Shown: positions 1-13,742, numbered from the stretch's first letter. The stretch: 64,000 nucleotides of DNA from Prostheceraeus crozeri (GCA_907163375.1 CAJQUW010003584.1:310001-374000); one strand, 5' to 3'. Numbers and translations are program-made. The notes: generated by a model from the sequence alone, not told the origin.

Positions 1-3000
1 AAACATGTGCTGCATTTGCCTTAACTGCTGCGTCACAAATGCAGCACTTCATGCATGATCCTAAATGACAGAAACTTCCCATCGGCTAAAGAAACAACTT
101 CTTGGATCACACAGACTCAAACTAATTATCCAATATATTCCCATAATTTCAAGGAGACGCCTAAAGAATAAAGAAATACATATAAATGCAACTGACTTTA
201 TTGTGCATCTGGTAATCGATGTTTTTCTATTATGTCGCGCGCAATTTTGATTTCCCAATAATTCTGATTATCTTTAACATCACCATTCTATCATTTTGAT
301 TATTTGAAACCCCGAAAATAATGTAATACAAAAATAATGAGGCAAAATTCATCCGCAAATTGTCGCTTCACAGTGAATTGTTGCAGCACATGAACAGGAA
401 AACAAAAATAGAAAAAATGTGTTCTAACAAAATTCGATAACATCATTCTTCAACTTTTGTCAGTTTTACTGTTCATCGATTAGAATATGTCAAGTCATTT
501 AGCCGAATACCAGACCCCGACGATGTGTCGCTGAACGTTGTAAACATCCCAGTCATTCAGAGCATCATCTTTTGATTATACCGACGACATATTACGTGTA
601 CATCTTGTTCTATCCGATGAGAAAGTCTCGATACTGTTGCTAATGTTTATTTTCGAAACAATTATAAGATCGTTATCGTGATATAAATCCATCGTAACAT
701 ACACCATCTTAACACAATAAACATCTTACTAACTGCAAATCAATTGACTAATTAGAGTTATGCCATCTAATTCTTGACATTGTCAATTAATTATCCAAAC
801 ACAATTCTTATTTCAGATTGTCACCAATAAGAGATTGTATTCCTGTTCAAACGAAAACTTTGTAATAGTGACTTAATGACACCACTTAACTCGCATCAGT
901 CGCAACAGGCAGTCTATTCAAAAATTTTCTTGTATTATTTCCTAACCTTCAAATGGTGTTGGCGACAGTATCCCCGTGGAATCAACCTATTAAAGACAAA
1001 TTTCCAGATCAGATTTCTGGGTTGTGCACAAAAACAAAACCGTTTGGCAACTGAAGCGTTGAAGCCTATTTTGTAGTGCAAAGAGCCACTGTCTTTTTTG
1101 CATCGGTCGCCCGGCAGATTCTGTGTACAATGTTGAAGAGCTTTTCAAACCCGACGGAAAATGCGAAATTTACAATAAAAGAGAGTTAAATGACCCTAAT
1201 AAAATCTTGAGATGCACCGACACTTTGATCTTGCCGCAATGATTGAGATAAGAAAAGGTATTGCCCGATCTGCAATAGAAGGCAGTAATAGAGTGATGCA
1301 CGTTGTATGTATTTTAGCCATACAATGTACCTATTGTGAAGCGGTCATTCAATTATTCGCTTAGCAGTTGAAGCAGGACCAAAACTGTGAATGAGATTTG
1401 GACCCAGGTCAATTGGCAATTTTGTAGAAAAGATGTATCATTGCCCACAAACGGCGACGGGAAACGTTTTAAACTTCCTATGTCGGGCTTCTAGCTCAGT
1501 AATTACCTTTCCAAAACATACAGACACCAACACGCACAAAATGTCGCCAAATTTCAGATCTCGGAATCACTTGCAACACGCGATAACCCTTGGTGCTCGA
1601 AAATATAGCAAAAGCGTGTTGCTAATTCCATATTTATTCGGCAGGTAACACAGAGAGTGTTGAATAAAACGCCTCATTCCCAAATATGAAAACAATTGAC
1701 ACGCCACTTCTCTTTTACGTGTATTAATTTCCGACTAATCACTCTATGCTGCCCGCAGAGATGTAGCAACATGTTGCAAAATTGGCAAGAAACGAAAGGA
1801 AGATACTTCGCTGTATCATCAGGTTCATTAAATTCTTTTACACATCTTTACATAATCTTGTTTTTAAAAAGCAATTTGTAATATTTGTCGTCAGCATGAA
1901 TAAGCTAAATATTTTAGTAAATAATTAATTCTAAATCACTTTTTTTATTTTACGCAGTTCATCAACTATCATTTGAAAATGACAAAACCATTTGGCGGGA
2001 TAAATCAGACAAATTTTTCTCTCACGATTAGAACGAGGTTGCTTGTGTGCCATTTCCAGATTTGATTTCTCAGCCGGTGGTACGCACATCAAAATTTTAT
2101 TGTATTTTGATATTTCCGTAAAAGTGTTTTCATGAAGCTTCTGTCTTCTTACCGGATATAAGTATTATTCTATCGAATATGGCAACGTTTGATCGTCATG
2201 TCATCAGCGTGTGAAATCTTTATAAATGACAAATTAACGTTGATTTTTCAATAATTTGGTCAAATTAAAGACGAGATAATGGACAAAGTCGATAATGTTG
2301 AGACCAGATTTCAAATTCAAATAGATCTATTCTTCATAATGCTTTCAAAATTGTATTCCAGAAAGATCAGTCTGCAATAATAAAAAGTGACTAAAAATAA
2401 TGCAATTTTTCGTAGAAACGAAAAATTCAAAAATGTAAATGGAGAGTGAAATAATAATTTCTCCGGATGACGACGGATTTCCGTTTACAAATAATGAGTT
2501 GCTTATATTTTTCATTTTCTGCATGTATTTTTTAGAGCTCTTTGTTTTCGGCTTCGCTTTGTGAAAATTTAGAAACAATCTCTCGAGCTGTATAGATGTC
2601 AATCACCAGTTCCAGTTGCGTGCCCAAATGCTGAAGGTGCATGTAATATTGATCCTTACATGTAGCAGATTGTGATATCTGTTTTATGACTTGTTACTGC
2701 TGTAGCTTTAGAAATTGAAGAGGTGAGATTAATGCAATTGAAGCACATGTAATAGAAAAATACAAAAGTATATTAAGCAAGGAGCAACCTCTGAATAACT
2801 AAGTCAATTTGAAAAATAATTCTCATCAGATTTTTTCGCAAATTGGAAAATGTCCTAATTTTCACCTAAGTTAGTTCTGTTCTTGCAAAACTAATTGAGG
2901 CAGTATAAATTGTGGTTTTTGCAGTGATGGTGAGCAATTCTTATTTGAGTTTAGACTGCACTTAAAATTACAAATTTGTAACTTATTCATAGACAGTGAA

Positions 3001-5370
3001 AGTACTCAATAAATAGAGTTTTATGAATAGAATATTAATTTAGTAAAAAATTTTAATTTAAATTTTATTTAAATTCTATTACCAAAAAATTTAAAAAATA
3101 TATGCATTCATCAGAGTTGGGCACGTTCCGACTTCATTTTTTGCTGCCAGCACTCCAGTTTGGCGAACTCAAGTGCACTCCGGAGCGCGGTGCTCAAAGT
3201 CGGTGTGCACACGACGGCCTCTGGTATTCACAGACCCCCACAGGAAATTCCTAGATCCGCCGCTGTCTACATATTTGTTTTTCAGTTTCTATGTATTTCA
3301 GAAAATCAGTTCAATTTTTTATCAAATTTGACGGTGTCAATAGGAATCTTCGACCCAATTTTGTCAATTTCTTACAAAACTATGTAAGCACGCTGTCAGA
3401 ACATCAATGCAGTAGACTGCATGCTAAAGTCAGCAGTTGTATCATGAATGTTTAGTCGTTTCGTGGAGAAGCTGCCACCAATTGCAACTGTTCGATTGCA
3501 GTCGAGTTGCAGTTTTTCAATTATTTATTGTCATTGGACTATATTCTGTTTAGATCGGAAATTAGTGGAACTAATTTTAACTGTATTCACTATTGTGTCA
3601 GTTTGCAGTATATCTGAAATCTCGAAAGCTTCAACTGCCCAATTTATCGTTTAATGTTTTCAATTAATTTGAACAGTCGGGCAGTGAATAATTCCATACC
3701 ACACCAAAACGATCTTAAAAATGAATAACACAAATGTAAGTAAAACAGAGAGGACTTCAGATACAAGCTATCCTCATTGACAACGGCGCAATGTTTTGTT
3801 TGTTGCTTGCGGATGAATTAACGTTAAGCTGTTGATAGAAAAAATCATTGAAAGCGTTCGCTCTGGGTAAAGTTAGCTTTTACATGCAGAGCACATGTTC
3901 ATGGCAACGCTTTTTCCTCTCAGTAATCATATTTAATGGAGAAGACTTTTTGCAGTCTTACTTACGAATTTGGGTTTATTCATCGCCGTGTGGATTCTAA
4001 CTAACTTACAAAACATTGGCTGAAACCATCTGAAATACAAATGCGACGTGAAAAACTGGATTCTCCATCGTTTCATCATGACAGTAGCGAAGATAGAACT
4101 TTCGGAACCCCTTTAAAGCTGCAGGTTTATCGAAGTTGCGTTTCTGCTCTCCCCAGCTCCGTGAACTGGTGACAATTTCCCGACTCGACAGCTCATTTCG
4201 AAAGAAATAGTTTTCAATGTTGAACAATATGTCATGTTATCAGCGCGCAATTACCCTTTGTTCAGTCTAATTCATTCTCAAAGATGAAATGTCCGTTCAG
4301 TACCAGCATTGCGTTTAATATGAAACAAAGTTGGTATCATGCCGAATCATGCTGCTATCGCACAAAATTTTGTGATTATTATGTAATTCAAGATTTTATA
4401 TTCATGAGTTTTGAATTTCCCTCCGTCGGTGTTGAATGTGTTTGAATATAATCGTGCGCTTGTGAGATTTTTGTCATTTCATAGCAATCTCAATACAAAA
4501 CGCTTTTGAGTCATGACAAGAACAAGAAATGCCTTACTTACATTAAAACATCATACATGTGGTGTACAAAAGCAGTGGTAGTGTCTTTAAAGAGGAGATT
4601 GGGAATAACACTCATTTTGCTCGTCTAGAAATTGAAGTATGAATCCCATTAACTCGTCAAAAGGCTTAATATATTAAGTGATACGCCTATTTTTGACATC
4701 TTCTACAACTACAATTTGTACATGAAAATAAAAACCGAAACAGTGACTAAGTTACAAAACCATGTACATGTAAGTAGTATAGACATTTTGGAAATTGCTT
4801 CGCCCCCTTCTGAAATTTCTGGATGCGCCGTTGTACAAAAGTAATATAAGCACGAAACTGGTCACATTCTTTGTTTGTGACCTTCGTGCAAGAAATGAGG
4901 CACACGTAGCGCTAAAAGATAGAAGACACATGTGCGTTAACAGCAATTAGCCCACTTGCATAGCTGAAAGGAAAAGTCCCCCACATAACAGGCGACAGCA
5001 TCGTAGGAAGTGCTAATTAGACCTATCATTATTTCCAGATATTCCTTATGTATGGATTAAATAACAGGCCGTGTGAATTATGGTTAGTAAATTTTAATCT
5101 ATGCCTATAGGTTGTCAATAAGTTCAATAATCTTTCATCCGGTTTTATCTTTGAATAATAGATAATTAGATAATTGAATACATTGAACTTGGTTGCCGTT
5201 TTAAATTATCGGATTCGAATACATCCAAATGCACCTTTACACTCAAAAAGGTAAAATTCAAGTTTGTAATTCATATTCAAAATAGTTCGATAAAAATTCA
5301 ATGTTGATAAACACAATTCAAATGTTCAAATTCAAGGCGATAGCAATTCTCTTCAGCTTGGTGACTTTCA
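1..5370. other. Intergenic, no gene recognised
   Basis: AT-rich sequence with only short open frames lacking family signatures. Two patches look like transposon edges. At about 3112-3270 an end resembling a hAT terminus (CAGAGTTGGGCAC) is followed by a minus-strand GACAGCGGCGGATC end. At about 4790-4840 a minus-strand GGCGCATCCAGAAATTTC repeat edge is seen. Neither has a recognisable partner end, so no element is called. Confidence 0.5.
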
Positions 5371-5385
5371 TTAGATTCCTTGCTT

Positions 5386-5588
5386 GATATATGATGATGG
5401 TTTAATGTCACTATTCCCCCATACTGGGGACTTGGACGGTCCTGACACAGTCAGACTTTAATCTGGAGCGTTGTGATCCTTTAGTCCGGATGCCCTTCCT
5501 GACGACTTCCAATGACACTTTCCGGGCTCGACCTCTGGAACGAAAGATCGCTAGGCCAAGCACTTAACCACTGTGCCATGGAGACCAC
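5386..5588 (-). mobile_element. tRNA-derived SINE with target-site duplication
   Basis: On the minus strand the element begins GGTCTCCATGGCACAGTGG (A-box-like), has a B-box-like GGTCGAGCCC about 50 bases on, then the core motif GTCAGGAAGGGCATCCGG seen in many invertebrate SINEs, and ends in a short ATC-rich tail. It is flanked by a perfect 15-bp direct repeat, TTAGATTCCTTGCTT, at 5371-5385 and 5589-5603. That is the mark of LINE-driven insertion. The intact duplication suggests a fairly recent insertion. Confidence 0.9.
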
Positions 5589-5603
5589 TTAGATTCCTTG
5601 CTT

Positions 5604-6859
5604 ATCTCTAAATTGAGGGCAACCTGTAGAAGTGTGGCAATATTTGTGACGCAATAGGGCGTTGTAAATAGGCGGTTTGAATGTGTTTCATTGACTTGCA
5701 TACTGGAATGAGCGAATGTTGGAATAGTGTAATTGGAATCTTATAATTTACTCTTGACAGTTTAGTAACAATAGTATCTTTCTTGTGAATGAGATAACTA
5801 ATTGAAAAACTAATTAGTCGATTACACTAAGAAGGCGGATTGTCTTTTTTGGCAAGAATTGACGTCATCTCATCGCTAACAGTTGGCCGGATATACAAAT
5901 ACATTCATCTGTTAAATGATTATACTTTTTCTCACAGCCTTAAATCTACCACTTGTGAATGTAAGGACTTTTTTCAACTACAATTATCTTCCACTTGAAA
6001 ATGTATCTTGCCCTTCTGTAAAATTTGCCATTGCCACCTTCTTACCTCCACTAACGTTTTGAAATCTATCTGAACCGAGGCAATCATTTGTCAAAAAACA
6101 TATTTATGGGTTAACGTCCAATGATTTTCGCCGCAGCTGCTTGATTTTACTGAACAAACCAGTCAAGAAAGCATCCAGCAAAACTAATTAATAAAAATTG
6201 TCCCTATGTGTTTATTAATGAAATTTACAGCACTTAGCCGGAAACACAATTTACTTTATCTCGTGGCAACTAAAATCTGGCAAATAGCGTTAGAATATAT
6301 ATCTCCTGCAAATTATGCTAACGTTTTTAACAACCGTCAACCTTGGAAATTACTTCGCTTACCCACCCATCCACACAACGCAGAATGTACTAAAGATTCC
6401 TTCATTCTACGGGAAGATTTGAATTATCTTTCGCATTTTCATGATAAATGCAGAGGAAGATTCCAGCATGTTTACTTGAAGCTGAATGAAGTAAGTTTTT
6501 ACTGCTCCTGCATGTCTTGCGAGCCTCTGATATATGATTACTTCAAAGAGGCCGCTGTAGTGACAATTAGAACAGGTTAAGAAGTGGTCAGTTGTGTTGA
6601 AATATTTAGAACGACGCTATTGATAAATGAAGGCATATGTGCTCATTGTATGAATTCAAAAGGGTATAGAATTCATACTTCAAAAAACTTGAATATTCCC
6701 TACATTTAAATATAGTGTAGGCGTGCTGAATTGGAAATGCGAGACTTTGAATGTGAGTTTGGTATAAATATTTTTCACTTCAAATTCAAGTTTAAATTCA
6801 AATTAACGTCAAGTGAAAATCAAAATATGACTTCATAATTAGCTCATTTTATATCATAG
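5604..6859. other. Intergenic, one unassigned open frame
   Basis: A 124-codon plus-strand open frame (6206-6580, MCLLMKFTALSRK...) is long for this AT content, but I recognise no domain, splice context or homologue. A small 'CNCLLKFNEVSFYCSCMSC'-like Cys-rich stretch near its end is not a known zinc motif. It is treated as probably non-coding. Confidence 0.3.
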
Positions 6860-7159
6860 TTGGGATTGCAGTTAATGTCATAGTTGTATAGTCGTCAGGC
6901 CAAAACTGAAGGACGTGTACCTGTGAAGGCACGAAAATTCGCCTTGTGCTTTTCTTTCATTATTATAAATCGGATTCGAAGAACATATATTTTTTCATTA
7001 AAACAATATTTGAAAGTTAACGAAGCAAAAACAAGGTTGAATTTTCATGAAAGATATAAATGTTTCTATTTAACTTCGGTTAAGCGGTTAACGTAAATTA
7101 AGCGGTTAAGGATAGTTTAACCGGTCAAGCAGCTAACCGGTTAAACGCTGCAATCCCTG
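6860..7159. mobile_element. Possible hAT-type MITE
   Basis: The left end TTGGGATTGCAG and the right end (reverse complement CAGGGATTGCAG) form a short terminal inverted repeat around 300 bp. The right part contains repeated AAGCGGTTAA / AACCGGTTAA blocks. The flanking 8-mers do not match, so the insertion is old or the call is wrong. Confidence 0.45.
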
Positions 7160-7389
7160 CTCCAAACATCTGTCCATGATATACATTCAGAGGAGACTAA
7201 TTGAAACAACTGAATCATTAATTTCTCGGTCCCCTCAATGCTCTGTGTTGGAAAGAAGCATGAAAACATCTTTATATTAGAAAATGCGCACATAAGTTAG
7301 GAAAATTTCCCGAGGTATTTGGCGGGTATTTCCCGAGGTACTTGGGTATTTGGCTTGAGTCTGATAGCGACAAAGAAATGCTGGCTAAA

Positions 7390-7480
7390 AATATTTGTAA
7401 TTCGAAGGAATCGAACCGTCGCCCATGTCGATGGCTTCACAAGACGGTAATATGAAAGCTACTACCAAGCAGTTCATTTA
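7390..7480 (-). repeat. tRNA-like fragment (possible SINE head)
   Basis: Read on the minus strand, a GCTTGGTAGTAGC segment is followed by GACGGTTCGATTCC, a good B-box match. The stems do not fold into a complete cloverleaf, so this is not called as a tRNA gene. Confidence 0.3.
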
Positions 7481-8061
7481 GTATGTTGCCCCTGGCGATA
7501 GAATATAAAATATTCTGACATTGTGATAAGGCGAGCGGCTTAGCCAGACGCTTAACAGTCTATGAAATGGTAGGTTATACGTGGTTGTGAAATTGCTTCG
7601 AATCTTTCATTCAATATTTGAACAAGTAAATGTATTCAATACCATTATTGCTACAACATGATTAGACTTGCAGTTTGTATAGAAGAACACACCTAAATTT
7701 TTGAAGATATTAAGTCCTGATCGCTTGCAAAAATTGCAAGAAATTTGTATAACAAAAAGGATTTAATAGAAACAAGAAAAAACGTACATTTCAATCCACT
7801 TGAATGCCAACACGTATGATACCGTGTTTCACTTGGAGAATGCGCAATAATTGTGTATCAAGTAGCTACTTTTCTGATGTATTGTGGCGAGGGTTTCGGA
7901 GTCGGACCCGGCGTCGTGGTAGCAGTTCGTAACCGGAACCCTAGCCGATAGAAAACACCACGGTTCTGGCTTGCAGTTCTATACATGTATTTGAATTCAA
8001 TCACTTTGCGAGAAAAAGTGATATTTAACTGTTTAGCTGAAACGAATGCAAAGTAACACCG

Positions 8062-8572
8062 TAGTGATTCTCAACCGGGGTGCCGCGGCGCACTAGTGCA
8101 CTGAAAAAGACTCTAGGGGTTCCGCCAACTTCGGTGTGCAGTCAGAAACGCATCTATAAATTGCACACATTGACGCCATTGTGGCAGAATAAATAGAATA
8201 GTGGTATACATGGAATAAACTAGGCCATATGTAAGCATGTAAAGTAGGTCAACATGTTTTCGAAAAACATGAGATATACAGGTACATGTACATGTACAAT
8301 GTACATATAGACTACCGGGGCTTGCAGAGGAATTCGCGCAAGCATACATCATACTTAACATAGCCTTACTAATCATGAAGAACAAATAAGCTCTTGTTTC
8401 ATAGATGCAAGGAATTATAAGTAATACACACTAGCTTTCATATGCCCTAAAAGTATGACAGCAAATGATTCAGCCACACCATATCAGGCAATTCTATGAT
8501 TACCGCGTGGGGCCGACGAAATTTAGACTAGGAACAGGGGCTCCACGTTGTGAAAAACGTTGAAAAACACTG
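8062..8572. mobile_element. hAT-type non-autonomous element
   Basis: The left end is (T)AGTGATTCTCAACCGGGG, followed by TGCCGCGG. The right end, reversed, is CAGTGTTTTTCAAC, with GTGGAGCCCCTG inside. Both ends resemble the CAGTGGTTCTCAACC termini of known animal hAT elements. No transposase frame is seen in the 511 bp. I did not find a matching 8-bp duplication. Confidence 0.65.
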
Positions 8573-8870
8573 TACTAGAGCTTCCAAATCTGCTGCTCTT
8601 TATCTCCTCTCAATACACGAGCTCTTGGCAAACAACATAGATATGCATTATCGTCTCAAATTTAATGTATACCTATTATTAAAGCACACTATTGGTTCTC
8701 TTAATCATTCTTTCCTTAAAAGTGCATGGTTATTTTATAAGGCCGTCATTTTCAATGAAATACTTGGATGAAAGTGTTTTTGATATATAAAATGAATTTC
8801 GGCTCAATTTAGTACAATCAAATTGTTTGATTGACGAATAGGCTTGATAGATAAGTGGTTGAATCATCTC

Positions 8871-9735
8871 GACGGACCGGCAGCACGAGTTTCTTCAGTG
8901 AACGAGGCTAAAAATGAGACTGTCGGAGAACGCAGTACACCCTATCCATGGCGGCTATGAATCTGCTCGTCTGCCTGCCGAGTTCCACCCAGTTCCTGTT
9001 CGAGAAAGTGCAAATGAAAATCTGACTGGATGCGGATTGAAGTTTTTGAAAACCCTTTCACTGTGGGCCCTGTGTCTGACTAAAATGGCTCTTTATATAA
9101 ATCAATGCATGGAAGAATGAAATATTTGTATTCTCTTCTGAGTAATAAACGCTAAGAGCGGTCGAGGTAAGGACTAAATCAGAGACTTCTATCAGTCCCA
9201 TAAAAACAGAGAAAGTTTTCCTGACTCTATCTGCGACTCACGAAGAAGTTTCAAGTGGGAAGCACAAGATCAGCAACATCATTCGTCATAATTTTAGCAG
9301 GGAATATCTTCAGGTTTTTATTTTCCATCCTGCATGTGTTCATGCCTCCGATCAGTGATGCATGCGAAAGTGTTTTTAAAGACTGTAAGTTTCAGCAAAA
9401 GTTTTTAATCAAGATGCTGTGTTTGACAGCAAAAAATAACGATTCGAAGAATCTTGAAGGTTCAGCTTCTTAAGCAGAGGTACATGAGCTATATGACCTA
9501 GAGAAGGCTCTACACTTACCGTAGTGCTTCCAACTTAATCACAGAAAACACAAAAATGTCATTTTGCCGAAAACCTCAATCTGCTTCCCAATGGATCTGC
9601 TTGTACCTTCTCTGATCTTGTCTAACAAGAGATGTTACCGCGTAGACCTCGACAGATGTGCAGTTTCGCAGTAGCCATAGGATGTACATCATTTTGTGAA
9701 AGCTTCATGTTCGGTGTCCTGTTGGTGAACCGTCT
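8871..9735. mobile_element. Foldback-type element, copy 1 (long inverted arms)
   Basis: The left arm (about 8871-8990) and right arm (about 9620-9735, inverted) share GACGG ends, an ACC-CTAT motif and CTGC(A/T)C-TCTG blocks. They also match the arms of copies at 37.9 and 62.4 kb. The middle shows no similarity to the other copies' middles. No transposase is present. Confidence 0.6.
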
Positions 9736-10884
9736 AAATGTCGAAAGATCTCGTCTTGGTAGAGAGCCGGCGCCAGAGCTGTCGTAGCTGGACCACGGCT
9801 CCGAAACCCCGATTGCAGCGGAATCACGACATTTGTCAAATTCTCGAAATAACGTTGTTTGCTTTATATAAAGCTACACAGTTCTGTAATGAACCAATAT
9901 TCAGACAAAAATCCTGGCCATATGTGGTGGTTTCAGCTAAAAAGTCAAGATTCATCGGAAGAGTTTGTATTATATGTTGCTGAAGTTTCTCTTGATATTG
10001 AAAGGAAGCTTAACTCAACTTCAGCACTGTTGACCGACTTTGAATGTGATAAAGTTTTGATAATTGAAGATGTATTAAAACAAACCTAGATCATGTTGGT
10101 TGTAGCCCTAGCTGAATCGACGACACACGACGATGCATATCCGCTCGCTTCAAGTGATTGTGTGCGCGAACTTTTGTCAATGCATTATAATAAATTCGTA
10201 GGAAGAGGAAATGTAGATGGAGCACGCCGAGGTAGGTGCATGCAATATAAGTGGATGCTGCTTTGGCGGTAATAATTTCAAGTTATGTCAAAATTCTTCA
10301 CATTCGATATATTGTATGATAATAAAACTATATTGACCATTTTATGGTAGATCAATATCTTCATTGGGTTTGCGACAAATAGAACAAAAACTGCTTTATC
10401 TGCACATCTTTTATGAATTTTGAAAGTAATATGCAATCAAAGCAGAAATCTGTGGAAATATCTTCAGGTGTTGATTCAAAGCTGTTATGTAAGCATTTAT
10501 CATCGTTTTCGATGTGCTTTATTCATTGTTTGAATACTTATGGCAAATATTCAATTGTTATATCTCTTGGTATATTTCTTAATTGCTCGTTTCCACATTT
10601 TCGTATCAGAACTCGTCTGTAGATGTGTACAAGGGTTGGAACCGGCCGGATTTTTGAAGGCCGGCATGATCAAAACCTGCTACTGGCGTCTCTGTAGACT
10701 AGGAAAGAAGACTGGCAGCTGTTCTACTTAGACCGTTAGATAGAATTCGATTTTTCTATTTCTATGTAGCATGCGGTAGGCCAACCGCTACTCCGAATAA
10801 GCAAGAGATCCCGATGAAGCGCAAAGACGCTGATTTTCATCAATTTCTATCCAAGTTTATCCTCTACCAGGTAAATAGGTAAAT

Positions 10885-11385
10885 CACAGAATTAAATTGT
10901 TTAATCGTATCACTTTGATAGAAGTGCAAACTGATTCAAACAGATGGCACATGTAGGAACTTAATAAGTGGGCAAAAGGAAATCTTTAATACCCTACAGA
11001 GGTAGGAAAAATAGTCGCGGAAAAATAGCTTACTGATTGCTGCGAATTCCTTCAAAATGCTCTGATCGCCACGATTGCTTCAGATTCGAAGAATTCAGAT
11101 CATTGCGAACAAGTTTTCTCGATAAAGTTGTGTCCTCCGATCATTATTAAAAAAGTTAGCAGGCACACGAAAAAACGTTCACAAACTTCTCTGTAAAACT
11201 TGACATCGACTGTGTCTGTTTGCTGTGTGATCCGGTTGATAACAGTCACTGAAACTTCGCACAATTTGGCGTGTTTAATGTTGCACTGGCTGCTCATTGT
11301 TCGATTGCTATGGTATTATGCCAACAGATTGTGCTATTTCATTAACGTTACATGTTCCAATGTTTCCTTTCTAGTCAAACAGAAG
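10885..11385 (+). repeat. Unclassified dispersed repeat, copy A
   Basis: About 500 bp starting CACAGAATT and ending around TCTAGTCAAACAGAAG. It is clearly similar along its length to copies at 51347-51850 (same strand), 24602-25391 (inverted, interrupted) and 31978-32253 (inverted, partial). It includes the conserved stretch GCAGGCACACGAAAAAACG. The ends show no convincing inverted repeat and there is no coding frame shared by the copies. Confidence 0.8.
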
Positions 11386-11672
11386 GAGACAGGGAAATAT
11401 TCGTACTTTGATGAAATACTTTGTACGCGTACGAAAAAGATTGAGCAGCAATGCGAGCAATAGCTCATGCAGGATATTATGGAATATTTTTCTGCTGAGT
11501 ATGCAATTCCGGAGGTTCCATTTAAGATTGAATGCGGCTTAAAACTAAAGCTGAAACTGCATAATTAAATAATTGTCTATGTATTAGTAGTTAATCAACG
11601 TCGACGTGCCCTCACTGCCGTCAAGCCAACCATAAAACCTTCGCAGTGCTCGTTACGAAGAACCCAACTTAA

Positions 11673-12616
11673 CCCTATCTGGACCGGGGATCTTTAGCTT
11701 CGTAGGACCGGAGGCCCTCAAATTTTACATGTTCCGATGGTTAAAACTTTCTGAAAACAGGGTTATTGCATATTTCGAGTCTCTTTTTTAGAATGGCAGT
11801 CCCTATTTTGCATGATTAGAAGACATTCATACAAAAAAATCAAATTTAAAATCTGCATTTTCAAACTTTTTCACTTTTTATGAATCTATGTATATTTTTG
11901 ACTCTTCAAAAATTGTTCATTACAACTAGAGTTTCTGCAAACTTTGCTAAAGCATATCTACATGGTGTTATAAGTATAATATTCTGCCCTAATTTCAGTA
12001 TTATAGATGGCTATTTGAAATTTGAACGTAGAAAATGTCTTTTCATGTATTATTGCATTTTCTATCTTCACAAATGTCTCGTTCTAATTACTAACTCGTT
12101 AGAAAGACAAGGTTATGAAAAATTCCGAATGTTATCTTTCGAATGGTGATATGCATTTTACATTATTCTGTGGGTTTCATATCTAAAAATTCACATCAAA
12201 ACTTCATATCTTCACATTTTATATTTACATGTACATGCACTCACTTTGGGTGACAAGATGAATGTGTATGTTGACAATCTTGAATTGCACATGCATAAAT
12301 ATTATGTAAACATGATACAGAATCAATAATCAATTAATTGCCGTGGCATGTAATTGGCATTGCTTCATGTCACGTACTGAATAAAATAAAATAAAATAAA
12401 AAATCAATGCTACTCTAAATGTAAACCATCAATTCTCTAAAAAGTACTTTTAAAAATGACCTTTAAAACTGACCTTAGAGTAAGTCAATTTTGCCCAAAT
12501 TTTTACTGAAACTTCAAAATACATGCAAACTGGAAGTCACAGAAAATTGAAATTTTATCTGACTTATTTTAAGAGATATAAAAAGAAGTTGATATGGCCC
12601 CCCGGTCCTGATGAGG
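11673..12616. mobile_element. piggyBac-like non-autonomous element (TTAA duplication)
   Basis: The ends are CCCTATCTGGACCGGGG and, reversed, CCTCATCAGGACCGGGG, each directly flanked by TTAA (11669-11672 and 12617-12620). TTAA duplication and ends starting CC(C/T) are features of piggyBac-type transposons. The 944 bp encode no transposase. An (AATAA)n simple repeat lies at about 12380-12405. Confidence 0.78.
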
Positions 12617-13572
12617 TTAATCTGCAATCAGAATCCTCTAGCACAAACAGTCGTGAATTCAGTAATGAGTACACTCACATGTATTACCTAAACCTATCAA
12701 TGTACTTCCAAATAGCTGTAACTTTGAGCATTATTCCCTGCAAAACAGAAAAACAGCAAAAATCAAAAAATTTTCTTCATGCACTGCAACGGTTTTTCCA
12801 AGTACCTAAACTTCTTTATCATCGCCAGTTTTCATTAATACTATTGTGCGGCACTGTCTGCCGTTTGAATCTTGATTAAAAGGATCCTTTTGCGTCATAA
12901 AAATTTTGCTACCATACTCCTACATTGTTGCAATTCTATTTTAGCTGACTGGACAATTAGACCTTATTCTAGAAAGAATGTCGTCTATCGTCGACAAGCC
13001 TGATTAAAATGACCGACCAGTCCGTTGATCGGTTCCAACCCTGAGTTGTGTACATTGCGTAAGTTTTTAGTAATATTACATTTTTTTAGTAATTATACAT
13101 TTGTAAGTTAATAGTAAGTTTTTCAAATATCTTAAATAGGGCGTACCTATATAATTTATTTATTCATTTGTTACATTTGCACTTTCAGTTAAGAGCAAGT
13201 GCCATTTAATGTACACGTATGTATCATCTCCAAATTACAGTAGCTGCAGTAAACAATTGTTGCCGTTTAATTCGTGTTGATTTTGCATGAAAAATTTTGC
13301 TTTTGTATGCTTATTACATAGTCTTGTTTTCGGCGTGTTTTGTGCAAGCCCAACATGCCACTTACTGTGTAGAAGAGTTCATTTTGCATAGTGTAATGTG
13401 TAACTCTCTTTTGTTGTTAACAGCCGCATTTACTTTGCAAACCGTTTATTGTACAGAAAAGCTCTTCTTGTGGTGTTTGGGTCACATGGCGTCGTTTTAT
13501 ATGTGCATGCCGCTAATGGTGTACAAAATTTTGTCTGAAAAATTTATCGTCTCATTATTTCTGATTGTGCTA

Positions 13573-13742
13573 CAGTCAAATCTCGTTAATTAAGACCATA
13601 CATTCCAGATTTTCGATCTCTCAATTATCAAGTCTTAATTAGATATCAGCCTATATATGCAAAATATACAAAATATGCCGTGTGATAATTATAATTAAGC
13701 GAAATCTTAATTATCTGTGTTCTAATTAACGAGCTTCGACTG
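13573..13742. mobile_element. Tc1/mariner-type MITE, 170 bp
   Basis: The ends CAGTCAAATCTCGTTAATTA and (reversed) CAGTCGAAGCTCGTTAATTA form a 20-bp inverted repeat with two mismatches, flanked by TA on each side (13571-13572, 13743-13744). The size and TA duplication fit a Tc1/mariner or pogo-type MITE. Confidence 0.85.

Larger units (their letters stand above)
10629..13043. mobile_element. hAT-type element carrying two nested insertions
   Basis: The ends are (A)CAAGGGTTGGAACCG on the left and CAGGGTTGGAACCG (reversed) on the right. They are flanked by AGATGTGT (10621-10628) and AGTTGTGT (13044-13051), an 8-bp duplication with one difference, as expected for hAT. Inside lie a copy of an unclassified dispersed repeat (10885-11385) and a piggyBac-like element (11673-12616). 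Without them about 970 bp remain. No hAT transposase domain was recognised. Confidence 0.72.

Noticed and set aside
6206-6580. 124-codon plus-strand open frame
   Set aside because: No recognisable domain, no splice partner and AT-driven composition. Kept only as a note.
7390-7480. Functional tRNA gene
   Set aside because: Only the B box is good. The stems do not pair into a cloverleaf.
7885-9830. Weak inverted similarity between GGGTTTCGGAGTCGG at 7.89 kb and its inverse near 9.8 kb, as ends of one large element
   Set aside because: The match is short and patchy, and the span is better explained by a hAT element and a foldback element within it.
12380-12405. (AATAA)n stretch as a functional signal
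   Set aside because: A simple repeat inside a piggyBac-like element.
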